Positions 24,173 through 35,855 of a DNA stretch of 64,000 nt are shown one piece after another; position 1 is the stretch's first letter, and every line of letters starts with the position of its first letter. The stretch is from Rhynochetos jubatus. Lineage: Eukaryota > Chordata > Aves > Eurypygiformes > Rhynochetidae. The stretch spans positions 42,413,722-42,477,721 of the forward strand of contig CM050654.1 in the NCBI GenBank assembly GCA_027574665.1. Direction: 5' to 3'. Below the pieces are notes generated by a model. The model was not told the origin of the DNA. It did no database searches and saw nothing but the letters and a program-made list of their open reading frames with translations. The translations under genes and the position numbers were made by a program.

Positions 24173-25549
24173 CGGACATGTATCTTAAGTAGATTTGACA
24201 GCAAATCGAAGATCAGAAGATCTCATGCACCACTAGAAACTTAATTTCCAAGTTCTTCAAAACCCCGACAGTTCTGGGTTTAGCCCTGCCACGCCCTGCC
24301 TGCTTTCGCAGGGGGAAGCAGGAGCCCAGCCCATTGCACGCCATCCTTTGGGAAAGGGATGCTGCTCTGTGCCTGCAGGGACGTTCTCCCCGCGACTTCC
24401 AAAGCTGGAGAATCTTCCACGTGCCTAGAGAACACCATCCCTGTGCTCAGCCCTGATGAGCTGCCGAGGGTTTCCCAGGCACAGAGCCTAAATCCAGAGT
24501 AAAACAGAGAAGGCAGCCACTGGGTGAACACAAATTCTGGATGTTTCCAGCTGGCTGCCCTTGACTGTGCCAAAAGAGATGGTGAAAATGGGTATGTCAG
24601 TCCCATATTTAGTGATAAAGTTATGCTGAATTTCCAAAAGTGCAGAGTTCACTTCAATATATAAAACTGCTATACTGTCTTAATCAAACCTGCTCCTGCC
24701 TGAAAGCACCCTGCCTCACTCACAGCACACACAGAAAGTACCAAATATATCGATTCTGGAAACCACCATCAGGGACAAGGCTTTTTTTTTTTCTGAGCAG
24801 TGCTCCTAAGGCTCACCCCTAAACTGCCCTGCAGAGGTACCAGTCCAACCAGCAAGAGCAGGATGAGGAAACTTATACAGAGAAGCAGCTCTCCACATCT
24901 TAGCTATTTCTGTACCCACAGCATCCGCAGGCTTTCCCATTCCTATCAGCCACAGGAACGCTCCCAGAGGCGGCCCAGCAAGGTTCGGTGAGGAGCAGCA
25001 CTACAGTACTGTCCGTGCTGAAGTGCTGGGTCCATCCTCTTCCGAGGGCACCTTCAGCCTTGGCATCTGCACGGAAGGCGATGCTCCCGCATCAACAAGA
25101 AAAGCTTCCTGGGACCTTTTTCTCCTGCTCAGGAATCTGCTGCAAACACCCTGCCACAGTTGTATGCCTTCCAGGGGTGCCCTGCAGAACAGGCACAGGG
25201 CTCCAGGACAGGCCCTGCATGAAAACAGGGTACGGGAGGGAACCCCCAGTTTTGCATGAATTAGACATTCACTTTCAGCTGCTTAACAAAAAAGAAAGAA
25301 AAGATTGAAGCAATGTAAAAATTGCTTAAAGCCTCCTAATTACAAATCCTTGGCAAAGAAATCGATATGATTATTCCCATCATCCATTAATTATTAGCAG
25401 CATTTCTACCGTTCAGTGAGAGATGATAAATACTCAACTGCTGTCTGATGTGATTTACTAAGTCCAGATTTCAAAGCTAAACAAAAATCTGATTTGCAAA
25501 GTACACTATTACATATTCTGTCCATTAACCACGGCTAAAATAATTCAAC

Positions 25550-25698
25550 TTTCCAGTCTGAGCACCCTTTATTTGGACTCTATCCAGCGGGCTCGAAGGA
25601 TAATATTCAGCATCAATTAATGGCCAGTTCTCATCCTGAACTTCCTTGGCGTTTGTGATGCCTGAAACACTCTCAGTGCACTCCCCGTGACAGCTGAA
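25550..25698 (-). CDS. Coding exon with uncertain ends (about 149 nt)
   Basis: An open minus-strand frame reads FSCHGECTESVSGITNAK, EVQDENWPLIDAEYY and PSSPLDRVQIKGAQTG. The composition is strongly coding-like, acidic then basic, with a WPLIDAEYYP core. Ends are less clear than the frame. GAG|TTC at 25698 keeps phase 0 with the previous exon, while GTTTCAG|GC at about 25660 is a better acceptor but needs phase 1. The donor AAA|GTTGAA at 25550 keeps phase 2 with the next exon but is weak; the frame itself runs on a further nine codons to TAA. It could therefore also be a terminal exon. Function unknown. Confidence 0.55.
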
Positions 25699-25790
25699 CT
25701 CGAATCCAAGGTGAAGGTACCTGCTCTATTTTGTTGATTTCTTCGTATTTTAATTAACGTCACCAACAAGAATATATAGAATATGTTCAC

Positions 25791-25820
25791 TTTTAATGAA
25801 TTTTAATGATTTTTAATGAA
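25791..25820. repeat. Three tandem copies of a 10-bp unit
   Basis: ttttaatga(a/t) is repeated three times head to tail, with one substitution in the middle copy. It lies about 90 bp upstream (minus-strand sense) of the 25.6-kb exon. Confidence 0.9.
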
Positions 25821-26826
25821 TTATCATGCCCAAAGCTTACAGTTTTCTAAAAATCTTTGCTACAGTGTGCAGGAAGGGTTTTAATTGCCTTGAGAGAAGG
25901 AGAAGAAAAAAAAAGGAAAAAAAGGAAAGAAAACGGAAAGAAAAAGGAATGTTTCAACCAGTCCTAATGCTACCAAATTCCATAGTACTTAATTTATCGA
26001 ATCTCCTGTTAGTGAATGAACAAAGGTAAAAATAACAGGCTAGTTATAAACTAGTACTATGATGATGACATTGTGAATTATTTAAAAAGGGCATATTCAG
26101 TGTGACCATAGAGCCATCAATCATAATAGACATTGATGAGAAAAAGAGGTTTCAGTCACTTCCTATCTGCCAGGAGAACAATTCTATCTCGCAGGTAGCT
26201 GTGAAGTGCCGCTGACCCGATGTCACTCGCATTGTTGCTCTACCCTTTGAACGGGGAGAGCAGATTCTCTCAATATTAGAATCGAATGAGTAAATAAATT
26301 CTCAGTTCACCGCCGCACTCCTTCAGAGTGCACACTTCAATTTGTCTAACAATGGGGAGGACAGAAAAGCAGAAATCTCTTAAAGCAGGGATGAATTTTT
26401 TATGGATGCTCAAATCCAGCTGCAAAGAATGGGGGTTTTAAATGGTAGCAGGGCTGCTTTTAGCAGGAGCCCCTAGAGACAAAGTCTTCGGGAAGCGTTT
26501 TGTGTGGGATTCAGCCCTTTCCCGAGCGCGCGCCTTTCGCTCTTCCCTTCCTCCCGAAGACGCTTCCACCAAATTGCTCCGCTGCGGTGCCCACCTGGAT
26601 CCTCCGATAGGAAAGGAAAACAGCCCCCTTAGCTCCCATCACTTCCAAACACTTAAGTTGCGTAAACAGCCGGTGAGAAACCTGTCTTAATCAACACGAA
26701 TACTCCAATGGCTTCAAAAGGAAGCACGTACCGCGGCTGAAAAGATGGCTGTTGAGCAAGGGGGGAGAGGAAAAAGCACTCCAACTTTTAATTTGTGCCG
26801 GATTAATCTAGGAGAGACTCTTTCAC

Positions 26827-26912
26827 CTGCTGCCCCACGTAATTATATCCTAAACTTTCACTCAGATCACATGTTTCATCATTGTTGGTTACTCTAATTA
26901 GCCCACGGATTC
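26827..26912 (-). CDS. Coding exon (86 nt, phase 1-0) of the minus-strand gene
   Basis: A textbook acceptor (TCTGTGTCGTCTTTGCGGCTGCAG) and a good donor (CAG|GTGAAA) flank two carried bases and 28 codons reading IRGLIRVTNNDETCDL, then SESLGYNYVGQQ. The other two frames hit stops within ten codons. The peptide is acidic and polar, consistent with a surface-exposed loop and strand. Phase matches the preceding 32-nt exon. The following exon near 25.6 kb also reads well, but its exact start is uncertain. Product unrecognised. Confidence 0.73.
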
Positions 26913-28422
26913 CTGCAGCCGCAAAGACGACACAGAAGGAGGAATAAATTGCGCATAGCTCCAGCTTTACACAACCAACGCTCTCCCCGGCAGCACAGGG
27001 ATGCTGCCCCAGCCACGCTTTGCCAAATTCCCCAGCCTCCATCACCCAGCCCCGACGCCGTGAGGGCAACGCGGGGACGCCCCCCTGCCTTCCCCCTGCC
27101 CCAATCCCGTGGTGCCTGCGGCGGGGGCCCCAACGCTTCGCCCACTACTCATCTTCATCCCCCCTGCGCCAGCAGCACATCCCAGGAGTCTGTTCATCTC
27201 CGCGTAACCTCGCACCACTCCAAACCTGTACGTTGCCACTTAATTGTTACTAACAGGTAAATCAAAGGTAAAAGAGAACTAATTAATTTTCCGGCTCGGT
27301 TTTATTTTACTGTTACTGTTTTGAGAAAATATAACTAAACCCCATTAGTGTTAAGGTAAGACCATGAAACAACATAATATAATGCAAGAAAGACATTTAA
27401 TAGCGTAGAGGAATGTTAAATTACTAATTAACTCCAAGTTACTGTATAAAAAAGCACGGTAATTTACAGGATTATTGCAATATGCAGCTTAGATTGCCAC
27501 AAGGGTCAGCTAGGGAGCATTTCCTCCTATTTCTTTCAGTGTGGTGGTTATTGTAAAATTCTTCTCACATTAAAACGTACTGTCCTTACCCACAGTTCAT
27601 TGCTGCTAATTAGCAGCAGTTGAGATTTCCCTAGCAGTCATTTTCTCTATGTTAAGCTGCCAAATGTTACCAACTGCTCAAGATGCTCCGCGCGCCGAGT
27701 GTCCGGCTGCCCACCCCGCTCCCCGGCACCGCCACGCTCCGCGCCTCCGTGTCGGGTTCGGCACCCGGGCGAAGAAAACGCTAATCAAATTATTTGTCCT
27801 GCTCTTTGTTCTATCGAGGCAGGTTAGCAGAAACCTTCTGGTGTCTTTGGCTGAGCTACAGAACTTAGAAACGTCTATTTTTTTTCCTCCTCTTTTTTCC
27901 TCAACGTACAATATACTGCTCAAACGCTCGAAACTGGAAGCTCTCCAATATGTTGGGGGGTTTTTTGTTCAAAAGCAAGTATTTCCGCATTCTATTTAAA
28001 CTTTTATTTAAACAAGAAAGCAAGAAAAGGCATCTTTTAGTTTTTACCTAAATATATAAGAAGAATGCCATAACTTTGATTAATAATTGATTAAATAAAC
28101 CATCCACACATCAAAGGCAGGAAGAAGAGCTGTTCCACAGAAAGGCTAGACTATCAAATAGCACTTTGTTGTCTTAAACACTGCTCAGATCTGCAGCATT
28201 ACATAGCTCGTTGCACATTAATGTTTGAGGTTATAAATGGCAGTGTTTTCCAAAGCGTTTTTTTATTATTATTATTATTCTAAAGAGCAAAAGAATTTAG
28301 CTCCTTTTTTTTTTCCTTAATTAAACACTAGCAGTTTGAAAACACAGAAATTTGGACGATAATCGTACAGCCTCATCTTTTCCTCTCTCTTTTGTTGGCT
28401 TTATGACTAATTTATGTTTAAC

Positions 28423-28454
28423 CTTCTTGAGAATCCGTGGTTGCAATACACTTT
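28423..28454 (-). CDS. Coding microexon (32 nt, phase 2-1)
   Basis: A very strong acceptor (GCTTTGAATTTTTTTCAG) is followed by one base, ten codons (KCIATTDSQE) and one base, then the donor AAG|GTTAAA. It is only 107 bases downstream of the 275-nt exon, a short but workable vertebrate intron. Its phases are exactly what is needed to join 28836-28562 (ends with AG) to 26912-26827 (starts with GA): the joined codons read Arg and Gly. This fit is the main evidence, because the exon is too small to judge by composition. The donor has T at +3, which is sub-optimal. Confidence 0.6.
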
Positions 28455-28561
28455 CTGAAAAAAATTCAAAGCAACTTTCGCTGGTGTCCAATAGCAGGGC
28501 AAAAGGTCTTGGGAGCTGTGAAACGGTTCAGAATTGAAAGAGGTGACACGATCTTCTTCAC

Positions 28562-28836
28562 CTCCTCTTCACAGGAGTACGAGCAATCAGGAAACAACTA
28601 CTAATTGCTTCATCAAAATTAAGCTTCTCCATCTTCATACCAATTATTTCACCATTGCTGCTTAGTTTCATGTGCCTCCCATCCACGTGAAGAAAAATAA
28701 ATGAATCAGGCCTCTGAATCGCAACGCATTTCCCAGAATGGCTTAATGAAAGCGGGATTTGGATTTCAGGTTTCATCCCTTCAATCTGCTGGCATTCCTT
28801 TTTCAGATTTCCAAAGTTGGTTGAAACGTAAAGCAC
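28562..28836 (-). CDS. Largest coding exon (275 nt, phase 0-2) of the minus-strand gene
   Basis: Ninety-one codons plus two bases stay open from an acceptor at ATTCAG to a donor GAG|GTGAAG. The peptide begins VLYVSTNFGNLKKECQQ. It contains a stretch with beta-strand character (LSHSGKCVAIQRPDSFIFL, then HVDGRHMKLSSNGEIIG) like one blade or hairpin of a repeat fold, then an alpha-like part (KMEKLNFDEAISSCFLIA), and ends RTPVKR. An in-frame TAA lies just upstream of the acceptor and a TGA just past the donor, so the exon fills its open frame. Two other AGs, 9 and 15 bases further upstream, would keep the same phase. The 5' neighbour ends in phase 0 and the 3' neighbour starts 107 bases away with one base, both compatible. 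No named domain can be assigned with confidence. Confidence 0.74.
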
Positions 28837-29264
28837 CTGAATAAACTGGTACTTCATTTACACATGAGAAGGGATTGTAAAATTTACTTACGACAAGAGT
28901 GAAAAATTCATTGCGCTGACAAGAATAAATCCATTCAGTCAACGATCAAAACAGTAGCCCAAGGGTAACAAAGAACAAGTGTCAACCACATTTGCTCTGA
29001 AGTTCCACAAAAATCCCCCCTGGGAATTTCAATCATGATGCTCTCTATCTATATTTATATAATTTATTTTTTTTTAAAGGCGGGAATATAAAGGGCACAG
29101 GGACTGCATTTTAAGGATCTTAATTGGATAAAAAACTTTTTAACTGGTTTAATTTTTTCTTCAAAATATGACGGCCACGGTATCTCAAAACAAAGTGCAT
29201 GACTCAGTGCTCCGATACCCTTTTTGTCTGTGCTGTGCAGGGGTCTGCATTTAATGACTCTCAC

Positions 29265-29303
29265 TGTGTGTGTGTTTATTTTATATATATATACACACAC
29301 ACT
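29265..29303. repeat. Compound TG/TA/CA microsatellite
   Basis: A (TG)n run, a short T-rich break, (TA)n and then (CA)n follow one another. Since the TG and CA runs are reverse complements, the tract can fold on itself. Probably polymorphic. Confidence 0.85.
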
Positions 29304-32300
29304 TATATGTTGAGTCTCTGCTGTAATTTAGGTGATATTCCTCGAATACTGTTTCTTTTTGGTAGCAAAATGCTCTTAATGCTCCTTAAGAGCTTAAAAA
29401 TATATCACTGTACATCACGAAGAGAGCTAAAGATAAAGGACTGCAGCTCACATTTCCGAGGAGCGGCATTTCCTTCCCTGAGCCTGGCCGGCGGCTCGCG
29501 ACTTCGCAAAGCGCTTAAATATGTTTAACATCGAGCATATGCTTAAACACATTTCCATCTGACAAAAATAGAGGCGAGCACCCAAGTGATTGCTGAAGCC
29601 AGGGGAAGAAGGGCAGGGGACAGAAGTGAAGCCCAGGTTTCTGCCTTCTGGGTTTTGGTGGGGATTTTTGCCTTTTTCCTCCACTTCATTGTGCTCTCAG
29701 TGTTTCTTTCAATGCTCTGACTCTGTCCACTAATTACTCCAGCGTCATTTTCACCTCGTTCTCTGGCTAGCATCTTGCCAAAAAACAGAGAGCGAGAAGT
29801 GACAGGAGTCCAACACAAAAATATTTAGATACATTTTTAACATAAGCATTATATTTCCGTGTAAATGGGAAAGTTTCAATGCATATGGGCCGAGGAGGCG
29901 ACTCCTCTCGGAGAGTCTCCAGAAATTCCTAGATACAGCTGATAATCTTTGATTATTTTTCCAAAAATGAGATTTTTTTTTTCACCCTAGCTAGCTAGCA
30001 GATAGAGCCAATGACAAGCCTATTTCCATACTGGCAAGGTTTCATATTACTTTGAATTATTAAATCCAGCCCACGGTTACAGATACTGTATGTGCTCATC
30101 GAGAGAAAGTACACACACACACTCACGCACAAACTTTACATGAAGATTGAAAAGCAAGGCAGAAGAATAAATAGACCAGTGGGGAAAAATAAAATATTTA
30201 GTACCTACTTTTCATTTATAGGTAGTACAATAGGTCACAGTTCTCCACTTTTTCCACACTTAAAAATAAACCCATTTTAAAAGACACTGATACAGGGGTT
30301 CCTAGAATTTTAGGCTTTATTTAGTCATTCATTTTTATGAACTTGGATCATCCTACAGCATCTATAGGGGCTGCCACCAAGGCAGCAGGAGCCAGAAAAT
30401 AATCCATTAAATGCTCTTTTTAAAAACTTTTTTTTTTTTAAGCCCCACCTACACTTCATAATCTGAAATCCTGAATTTCCACAGATTTTTGACCATCCAG
30501 CTGGGATCCATCCCTCCATCCCTCTCAAAGGGGGAGCGCACACCCCACCAGCAGCCATCAGCACCCTGCGGGCTCCAGGGCAGCAGCGGGAGCCCATCCT
30601 GGACCTCTCCCTGCCACTGCACGCAGTGGGATCTGTCCCCACGGCCATGCTCCTGCTGAGCATCCTCACCCACGGCTCCCCCGGCCGCCGGCCTGCTGCG
30701 CCGGTGCTGGTGCGGAGAGGGGCGAGATGCACGCTGAGTTGGGTACCGGCCATAATTGAAGTGGCAGAGACGTCACCGTCCATCTATAGCATCCTCTCCG
30801 CGCTGCAGCAGCCCTAGCACAGATAACTCCGAAAATAATCACACTGATGCTGCATACTGTTACCAGTCAATTAGATGTAGCGATTCCAGCCCGAGCCGTC
30901 GGTAAACAATCTCAGGAAAACACCCAGGACCAAAACACTTATCTGCCTCTACACATTCAGAGTGATTTTCCAGTTCCCATATGGAAAAGCGATAAAGTAT
31001 AAAGACGACGACAATAGCGAGTTTCCAGTTGATTCCGGACGAGCAGCGTTATTATTCATAACATTCATCATTAACGTTAGCATCTCGGAAGAGTGGGGAA
31101 GCAAATCGAGTGCTGTCCCCGCAGGTAGTGACCCTGCCTGCGCCCCTGTCGAAGGCAGGAATCCTGCCCATAACCTGCCAGGACCTGCTGAAAAGATTAT
31201 CCAGTTAAGGCAGGCCTGATTAACCAGCGCCGGCCAGAATTACGGATGCAGCGGTGAAGAAATTACCTGGACAAAAGTCAACAGAGGCAGGAAAAGAAGC
31301 ATTGCTGACAAAACCAGTAGAAATATAAGAATGTATGTTTATAGCAATGCAAGAATGGGTTTTAAAAATTATTTGCTACCTCAAAAGCTGTGTTCAACCA
31401 CCACTGAGAATTTTCAAGCATCAATTTCTGTAGTTCTTTCACTTAGCTTGATGTAGTTTATTTAAAGTGTACCTGTTCTGAAATTAATTTATATATAAAG
31501 CCATCAATGGGAGGAAACGTTTCCTTCCTAAAAAAAGACAATTTAATATAAGGAAAATAAAGGGAAAGAAAATTCTTCAAATTGTAAGAATTCCTCGTGC
31601 AGTCTGTGTTATGGGACGGGGTCGTCTAACCCCATGTGCAATGTGTTCTGTCGATTTTTTTAAATACTGGATACAACCTCCATCACTCAACCTACAGCGC
31701 ACTCTTATTAAAAGGAAAATAAAAACTTTGGAAGTTTCAAAGACTTTATTTCCCGAGCATGGATTCTTCACGCAAAATTATCCCACGGGTGCGTTTCTAA
31801 GGTCTGTGAGACCATGAACGCGAAGATCCACGCTTGCAGGAAACGCGCTTGCAGAGCAGCTGAACAGCCCTCGGGAAAACAGGCCAACACAGGGGAACGA
31901 GTTAGTCGATGTTACCTCGGAATTACACAATTACATATATCGCATCAAAAATAATGCAATTAATTCCTTTTTAGACAAACAACCTGCTAGGTCTTAGGAA
32001 ACCTGAAACATTAAATGGCCTGTTTGATTTGAACATACTGAGATAATACTAGCCCTTAAAAATGCATTTCTGGTATCGCGTGACTTAAGCCGGGACTCAA
32101 AACGCGCACGACTCACGAGCGGATGAAGTCTGAGAGGATCCTGATCTCAAACTCCACCCAGCAGCTGGTACGTTCTGGTAGCTGAAGGATTTTTAATTTC
32201 ACTGTTGAATCAGATAACGCAACGTCTGCACCAGTCTTACTGCTAATTAACGCACTAGTTGATCTGCGCTAGCTAGACCAGGACAACATATTTTTTGGGT

Positions 32301-32721
32301 TGCCTGGGTTGTTTGAGTTTCAAAAATTATCAGCGTTGACTTGTTATAATTATTTGAGCCCAGCGCCTTTGCTTACTGAAATCCTGTTTGCTGCTGCCAA
32401 CTTCGCAGCGAAGAAAGTTAACTGCGTTTCAGCGTTGCCATCGCAAATCACACCCAGCTCTTTCTTCTGACCGTGCTCGAGGTGTACTGGCCACGTCTGC
32501 CCACACTGCTCTGCCGTGAGAAGGCACGGAAACGCTCGCTAACCTTTCGGCAATTTGTGCTTTGAGCTTCCGTGAGCTCGGACCCTGATGCTCCGAGATG
32601 TCACCGCAGCACTCAGTCACCCACCGCTCCCTGCGGAACCTGCTACTTGCTTAGAAACCTTAGTGTCCTGATCCAGGTCAAATTTCTTTTTGATTCTAAA
32701 TTTATTCTACACATCGTTAAC

Positions 32722-32755
32722 ATCCTCCTCCCTCCTTCCTTCCTCCCTCCCCTCT
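32722..32755. repeat. (CCTT/CCTC)n polypyrimidine tract
   Basis: A pure pyrimidine run of CCTC and CCTT units, about 170 bp on the 3' side (gene sense) of the 136-nt exon at 33.0 kb. Low complexity; a possible triplex-forming tract. Confidence 0.85.
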
Positions 32756-32925
32756 AAAGGTTTTAAATAAAGGATTTTTCTTATGCCAGGCCTCAAGATA
32801 TGGTGGTTTTGGTCACTGCTATCCTCGTAAATCGTTATTTATTAACGAACTGCTGGCTCACTCTCCGTACTGAAGGTACACTTCACTATTCAGCATTACT
32901 TTCAGCTTAGCTTCACTGCTCTTAC

Positions 32926-33061
32926 CAACCTGCACGGGAGATGCTCCGATAAAACGTACTTTAGATTTTCACCAACTGCTGTAGCCACCCTGTTCCTGAG
33001 CGCGGCCTTGGGGCCCATCTCGGATGTAGCACGGTCCTGTTTATTAGATCTCTCCTTTTGC
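32926..33061 (-). CDS. Coding exon (136 nt, phase 2-0) of the minus-strand gene
   Basis: One carried-in base plus 45 uninterrupted codons end at TTG|GTAAGA. The peptide is basic at its start (QKERSNKQDRATSEMGPK), followed by a helix-like segment (ALRNRVATAVGENLKYVL) and SEHLPCRL. The acceptor is TTTCTGTTTTACACAAG, acceptable though AAG rather than CAG; an alternative acceptor seven bases further in (AAAAG|GAG) would start in phase 0. The chosen one matches the phase-2 end of 48524-48343. The end matches the phase-0 start of 28836-28562. The 5' intron is about 15 kb, the longest in the chain. Function unknown. Confidence 0.72.
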
Positions 33062-34108
33062 CTTGTGTAAAACAGAAATTCCAGTGTTTACAGCAGTGTT
33101 GCTCTTTAAAAACTGAGGAGAGGGAGGTCTTTATCGATGCATGCAGAAGACAATTATTACCTTCCTGAGTAACGGTATTAGTATACCTGAACCTCATGGT
33201 ACTCCAAAACTACGTTGACGTTTTTGCTGACATCTTGCGTTTTAGCAGCGCTCTATATAAATTATCTAACCACAGCCAAATATTAGGCCTTTCAAACCCA
33301 TTCTGGATCGCAGAGTGATATACGTGCATATGACCCTGATTATTGTTCATGAGGCCTCCTCCACAACACTAAGAATATGGATGATTAAAATCTCATTAAA
33401 TTTTTAAACTATCATACCTCACCTCTTCAGAATTACACTTTCTCTCTAAAAAATACCCAACCAAACAAGAATACATGGCACATGCAGATTACTTTGTGAA
33501 GTGCTTTCAAGCTAATCTTCCACCTGGAAGCCTGACAACAACAAAACGTGCAATACTTCTCCCGACCCCCATTGTGTGCCTTCTCACCAGCACCACCGGC
33601 CACAGGTTCAGTTCTTGCCGCTTTATTTCTCTTCCAACTCTCCTTGGCTTGTAACCGCACAAATCTTGTCCCACCTTTCCCTGCAACCTCATAAGCCACC
33701 CCCAGAGCTGCTGCTCTGCAAAACGCCAGCGGAAGCACCAGTGATGGATAATGATAGCTGTGCCATGGGGCAGAAACCTCCTCCTGGGGGACGACCACTT
33801 CAGGGGTTTAGGAAGCTCCAAATATTGATCCTTTTACACCCAACCAGCCAGTGCCAGAAGCTGTAGTGAATTCTCCCAAACCAATCAGACCTCCATGGTG
33901 TTACTGAGGCTCTCGCTGAAGACCATGTACCTCGGGCACCGCCTTGGAGAGATGAGAAGGTCCACAAGCCACCGCATACTCCTTTTCCATCCCTTGCTCT
34001 GGCAGCACTTCTGCTCTGTTGCCCAAACCCAAGCGTCTACAGTGCAGCCTTCCCTCTCCCAGAGCCACAGATACCCCAGGAGCCAGCAGATCCTGCTCAG
34101 AGCTTGTA

Positions 34109-34228
34109 TCTCGGACACTCAAGGCCAGGCTGGATGAGGCTGGGCAACCTGGGCTAGTGGAAGGTGGGGTCGGACCATGGGTGGGCTTTAAGGTCCCTTC
34201 CAACCCAAACCATCCTGTGAGCCTATGA
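34109..34228 (+). repeat. CR1 LINE fragment (3' end, + orientation)
   Basis: 'caaggccaggctggatgagg', 'gggcaacctgggctagtgg' and 'aaggtcccttccaacccaaa' are diagnostic for CR1; the tail 'atcctgtgagcctatgac' is a decayed ATTCTRTG pair. Confidence 0.9.
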
Positions 34229-35743
34229 CTCAGACAATTTATGCCCATTTTACAGATCCAGCTCCAGAGTAGCTGATTTTGGTCTTGTCAACTTGCTGTC
34301 TTGCACACTGGTCAGGCATCCCCAGAGAAATATCGCTGACCCCAGGCCATAGCCTGTGCCAGGAGGATACTCCCACCTCTGTCACCTTTTTTCTGGTGGG
34401 GCAGGACCGCAGTGAAATGCTCTGCAAGCACAGACCACCACCACCACTGTGTCCTAAGCCTTGGTGGTGAGAAGGCTGCAGCCCTGATGGAGCTCCTAGG
34501 AGGGTGGTTTGCTGCTCACCTCAGTGTTAGAGCCCAAATTATTTCACCTTATTCTACCTGTGACATCCAGTTCACGCTCTGGAATCTGTTTTTAACTTCT
34601 TTATGCCAAATAACTTTTTTTTTTTTGGTATAATGGTTTTTAACAATTATATTTTAACTCTTGATTCTCCCCAAGTGACGTGAAAAATGTAAAGTTTTGG
34701 ATTTATTCTTCAAAACAGGAGAGAATGGAAGGAGATGGATTTTTTTTTACCCCATTTTATCTATCTGTGATTAGGAGTTCCTACACCTCTGCTCTAGAAA
34801 AACCCTCCTAAATTTCCATCAAACCTGAACCTGAAGTGTAAGGCACTGAAATATCTCTGAGAGGGAACTGTCCCCCTCAGCTCTAAGCACCAGTGAAAAT
34901 TCTCATTTCTTTTCCCCCCTACAGATTTTTATTGCATTTTCTGCATTGTGGCCCAAACACACAAATCTTGTAACTTCCTTCTGCATAGTTTCATAAATAG
35001 AAGATTAAAAAAAAAAAGGAAGAGGAAAAAACCCACAAAAACCCCAGAGCCCACTCCCCCCATCATGTCTCCGCGTGCCTCAGCTGCACATCATACATGC
35101 GGAACATTGAACCATCCTCTTAAATATTATGACATGGAGAAAATCACATTGTGCTTTAACCTATCAACAAAGGAGCAAAGCAATTACAGAGCTAAACACA
35201 GTCGAGGAAGACCCAATAAAGAGAAATCCAAGAAAATTTGGTGAAAATTCTTAAGGGGCCTTACAATGTTTAATCATGCTTCAGGCCTAAATTAATATTC
35301 TGCTTCTAATTCAAAAGACTGAACCACAAAGGTACATCTTTTGGGTATTTTTAATAACCATAGTACAACACACCACGAATTAGCAGCTGGTCTGACTGGT
35401 ATTTTACTTTTTCTTTGCTTACTCAAGTAAAGCAGTTAATATTAGTATAATCATCAAACTAACATTAGTCAGACAGAAGGACAGATTTTTTTTTCTGTAT
35501 TGTAATGCAGAATATAAAAAAAAATAAACCAAGATTTAGAAATTCCTTTGTGCATTAGTTTAAATAATTTTTCTTATGTAATTTCAATAAAACAGGAAAA
35601 AAAAATCTTTGTTATATTCGTCCATTTTATAAAACAAACAATCGATTAAAGACTACACAAACACATGAAGACGGTAACCTGACGCCCAGCGCGTGAGAAC
35701 AAAGAGCCCATCATGCGGTTCCACCTACTACTACCCAAGTGAT

Positions 35744-35855
35744 GTGAAAAAAATTTATGGGAACAAATCCAGCCTGTTCAAACTTGGTAGAAAAATACGC
35801 TCCACCGAGCTGAAAGGGCTAGTTAGTAGATTTACTTCTGGTTTTCAACGTAGAG
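35744..35855 (+). CDS. Weak plus-strand exon candidate with strong donor
   Basis: On the plus strand a coding-like frame (DVKKIYGNKSSLFKLGRK, then STELKGLVSRFTSGFQR) ends at a near-consensus donor GAG|GTAAGC at 35856. A possible acceptor, CTACTACTACCCAAG at about 35743, is only moderate. It lies inside the long intron of the minus-strand gene and has no partner exon that I could find on the plus strand, so it may be chance or part of an antisense or non-coding transcript. Confidence 0.22.

Larger units (their letters stand above)
19309..25549. other. Presumed intron
   Basis: Holds an A-rich run at 19933-19967, the (AAAATA)n tract at 22262-22300, the CR1 fragment at 22930-23092 and the A-rich tract at 24003-24172. 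The 240-codon plus-strand frame at 20596-21318 has no protein-like features. Confidence 0.5.
28837..32925. other. Presumed intron
   Basis: Unique, mostly AT-rich DNA with the compound microsatellite at 29265-29303, a CA-rich patch near 30113 and the polypyrimidine tract at 32722-32755. A GC-richer patch at 30480-30830 gives chance frames on both strands. Confidence 0.5.

Noticed and set aside
28886-28911. 24-nt segment followed by a consensus GTAAGT donor (minus), just upstream of the 275-nt exon
   Set aside because: Using it would leave an intron of only about 55 nt and a stop in frame in the next exon.
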